DNA of 64,000 nucleotides from positions 558,001-622,000 of the forward strand of contig CAWCHZ010000002.1 of the NCBI GenBank assembly GCA_963795555.1, given 5' to 3'. The notes beneath the pieces were generated by a model, which had not been told where the DNA came from, did no database searches, and worked only from the letters and a program-made list of their open reading frames with translations. Position numbers and translations under genes: made by a program. This DNA is from CAWCHZ01 sp963795555 (GTDB taxonomy: Bacteria; Actinomycetota; Thermoleophilia; Solirubrobacterales; Solirubrobacteraceae). Positions 62,460-64,000 of this stretch are shown here, in pieces (positions within the stretch are counted from its first letter, which is position 1; each line of letters starts with the position of its first letter).

Positions 62460-63224
62460 ATGGCCGGCTCGCTGCGCACCGATGCAATCGTCCTGCGGTC
62501 GATCCGCTACGGGGAGGCCGATCGCATCCTGCATCTCTACACGCCCGAGCGTGGACGCCTCGGCGCGATCGCCAAGGGCGTGCGCAAGGCGCGCAGCCGC
62601 TTTGGCGGACGGCTGGAGCCCTTCTTCCACGTCCAGCTCATGCTCTACGAAGGCCGCGGCGAGCTGTTGACGGTTACCTCCGCCGCGACGGTCCAGGCGC
62701 ACGCCCGCCTGCGTGAAGCGGCAGCCTCGCTCGACGCCGCGGCGCGCTCCTGCGACGCGGTCGCGCGACTGTTCGAGACGGGCGACGCCAATCCCGCGGT
62801 CTTCCAGCTGCTGCGCAATCAGCTCGCGCTGCTCGATGGCGAGCCGGCACGCGCGGATGCCGCCAACCAGCTCGCCTTCCGCCTCAAGCTGCTGCTGGCC
62901 GCCGGCCTCAGCCCGCAGCTGGGGTCGTGCGCCAGCTGTGGCGAGAACGAGCACCTCAGCGGGTTCTCGGGGGCGGCCGGGGGGGTTGTGTGCGGGGCCT
63001 GCGAGGCGGCGGCGTTTCCGCTCGACGAGCAGGCCTACGGCTTCATGGTTGACGCGTTGGGACGCCCGCTCGCGGATGCCCCAGCGGCCTCGGCGGCGGC
63101 GCTGCGCCAGGTCGATCGCGCGGTCTGCGAGACCGCCGAGCACCACGCCCACGTGCGCCTGCGGCCCTGCGTGGGCCAGGCAAAGCCAAACGCGGCAAGC
63201 GCACCGCTGGCTGCGGCGACCTAG
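62460..63224 (+). CDS. recO: DNA repair protein RecO
   Basis: 254 aa. The OB-fold N-terminus is TDAIVLRSIRYGEADRILHLYTPERG, and the zinc finger is CASC...CGAC (near 158-182). LYEGRGELLTVTSA is the RecO-type strand. With RecF/RecR it loads RecA on gapped DNA. The C-terminal tail (about 20 residues) is unconserved. The divergent spacing to the glutaredoxin gene is 88 bp. Confidence 0.92.
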   Translation: MAGSLRTDAIVLRSIRYGEADRILHLYTPERGRLGAIAKGVRKARSRFGGRLEPFFHVQLMLYEGRGELLTVTSAATVQAHARLREAAASLDAAARSCDAVARLFETGDANPAVFQLLRNQLALLDGEPARADAANQLAFRLKLLLAAGLSPQLGSCASCGENEHLSGFSGAAGGVVCGACEAAAFPLDEQAYGFMVDALGRPLADAPAASAAALRQVDRAVCETAEHHAHVRLRPCVGQAKPNAASAPLAAAT

Positions 63225-63250
63225 CTGTCGCTGGCGCGCATCCGCTCCGC

Positions 63251-63317
63251 GATCGAGCGATATTGGGGCATTGGCGATGGCGCGGGCAGCCGCTTCCCGG
63301 CCCCCGTATCGCGCGAG
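63251..63317 (+). repeat. Dispersed palindromic element, copy 3
   Basis: 67 bp, the most divergent copy. The outer arms gatcgagcgatattgggg and cccccgtatcgcgcgag are the same as in copy 2. The inner stem (gcggctg/ccatcgc on the minus strand) has two mismatches. It lies between recO and ppdK; the region holds no gene. Confidence 0.8.
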
Positions 63318-63344
63318 ACCGGAGCTGGTGTGCCTGTGGACGGC

Positions 63345-63350
63345 TAGAAT
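63345..63350 (+). promoter_or_regulatory. Likely -10 element (TAGAAT) of ppdK
   Basis: TAGAAT lies 31 nt before the ATG at 63382; AGGGAGG (63368-63374) is a good ribosome site 7 nt before it. So ppdK has a normal leadered mRNA, unlike most unit starts here. Confidence 0.55.
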
Positions 63351-63381
63351 CGCCCGGCCAGGCGCCCAGGGAGGACAACCA

Positions 63382-64000
63382 ATGACTACGGCCATTCAGG
63401 TCAAGTACATCTACGACTTCGTCGAAGGCTCGCGGCAGATGCGCGACCTGCTGGGGGGCAAGGGCGCCAACGTCGCGGAGATGACCCGGATCCTCGGGGC
63501 GGGCCGGGTGCCGGCCGGCTTCACCATCACCACCGAGGCCTGCGTCGCCTACATGGCGGCCGAGCGCTCGCTGCCGGACGGGCTTGCCGAGCAGCTCGAC
63601 GACGCGCTCACGCGCCTGGAGGAGACGGTCGGCAAGCGGCTGGGCGATCCGTTGGATCCGCTGCTCGTCTCGGTGCGCTCCGGCGCACGCGAGTCGATGC
63701 CGGGGATGATGGACACCGTCCTGAATCTGGGCCTCAACGACGAATCCGTCGAGGGCCTGGCCGCGCGCACCGGCAACCCGCGCTTCGCCCAGGACTCCTA
63801 TCGGCGCTTCGTGCAGATGTTCGGCAACGTCGTCTACGGCATCCCGGGCGAGCTCTACGAGAACCTGATCGCCGCGCGCAAGCGCGAGCGGGGGGTTCGG
63901 CTGGACACCGAGCTGGACGCCGACGACCTCCGGGCCTTGGTCGAGCAGTTCAAGGACCTGTTCGCCCAGCGAACCGGCGAGTCGTTCCCGCTCGAGCCGC
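63382..64000 (+). CDS. ppdK: Pyruvate, phosphate dikinase, N-terminal part (runs off the window)
   Basis: Interconverts pyruvate, ATP and phosphate with PEP, AMP and pyrophosphate. The visible 206 residues are the start of the ATP-grasp domain: MRDLLGGKGANVAEMTRILG, VPAGFTITTEAC, and LLVSVRSGARESMPGMMDTVLNLGLND with the nucleotide-binding arginine. FAQDSYRRFVQMFGNVVYGI follows. The sequence is PPDK rather than PEP synthase because of the GMMDTVLNLG segment. It has a clear ribosome site, and lies downstream of repeat copy 3. Confidence 0.96.
   Translation, partial: MTTAIQVKYIYDFVEGSRQMRDLLGGKGANVAEMTRILGAGRVPAGFTITTEACVAYMAAERSLPDGLAEQLDDALTRLEETVGKRLGDPLDPLLVSVRSGARESMPGMMDTVLNLGLNDESVEGLAARTGNPRFAQDSYRRFVQMFGNVVYGIPGELYENLIAARKRERGVRLDTELDADDLRALVEQFKDLFAQRTGESFPLEP

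Overview
The window is about 64 kb of very GC-rich DNA, densely packed with co-directional genes. Third positions are strongly G/C-biased, GTG and TTG starts are common, and many junctions have 1-8 nt overlaps. Gene content and order point to an actinobacterium, most likely class Thermoleophilia (Solirubrobacterales-like). The block tlyA-nadK-recN-steA-steB(mctB)-pyrG-NUDIX-xerD has the order known from Mycobacterium (Rv1694-Rv1701). A secreted protein also carries a C-terminal module typical of Thermoleophilia. No tRNA, rRNA, CRISPR array, insertion sequence or prophage was seen. No stretch longer than about 220 bases lacks a gene.

Layout. (1) 1-10485, translation and cell wall: end of hisS, aspS, a membrane-anchored thioredoxin-fold protein, an IscU-like/MnmA fusion, alaS, ruvX, mltG, aroE. 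(2) 10494-31264, a split type IV pilus locus: pilB, pilT, pilC; then rmuC, a Na+/H+ antiporter, a DsbA-like protein and a large lytic transglycosylase; then a second pilB, a small zinc-finger protein, two almost identical pilins, pilD, pilM, pilN, pilO, a PilP-like protein and a membrane glycosyltransferase. (3) 31351-35797, shikimate pathway: aroC, an aroK-aroB fusion, aroQ, then pepP. (4) 35701-43229, accessory genes separating pepP from efp: glycosyltransferase, secreted protein, VOC protein, FAD oxidoreductase, small membrane protein, malate/lactate dehydrogenase-like protein, and an acylphosphatase fused to a degenerate LigD-type phosphoesterase. (5) 43360-47477: efp, nusB, a small coiled-coil protein, a prenyl synthase and dxs, which joins isoprenoid precursor supply to chain elongation. 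(6) 47545-59969, the Rv1694-1701-like block, with a MraY-like transferase, an M20 peptidase and a DUF3866 protein added. (7) 60007-64000: mutM, a secreted NlpC/P60-like protein, a convergent glutaredoxin, recO and the start of ppdK.

Three structural themes run through the window. First, five operon junctions carry a tiny ORF that repeats the first codons of the next gene and is chained to both neighbours by ATGA or TGATG overlaps. Second, a 67-68 bp imperfect palindrome occurs three times, always intergenic and 65-161 bp upstream of the next start codon. Third, many genes that open a transcription unit have a TANNNT-like hexamer 5-11 nt before the start codon, as expected for leaderless mRNAs. 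In addition, efp appears to start with ATC.
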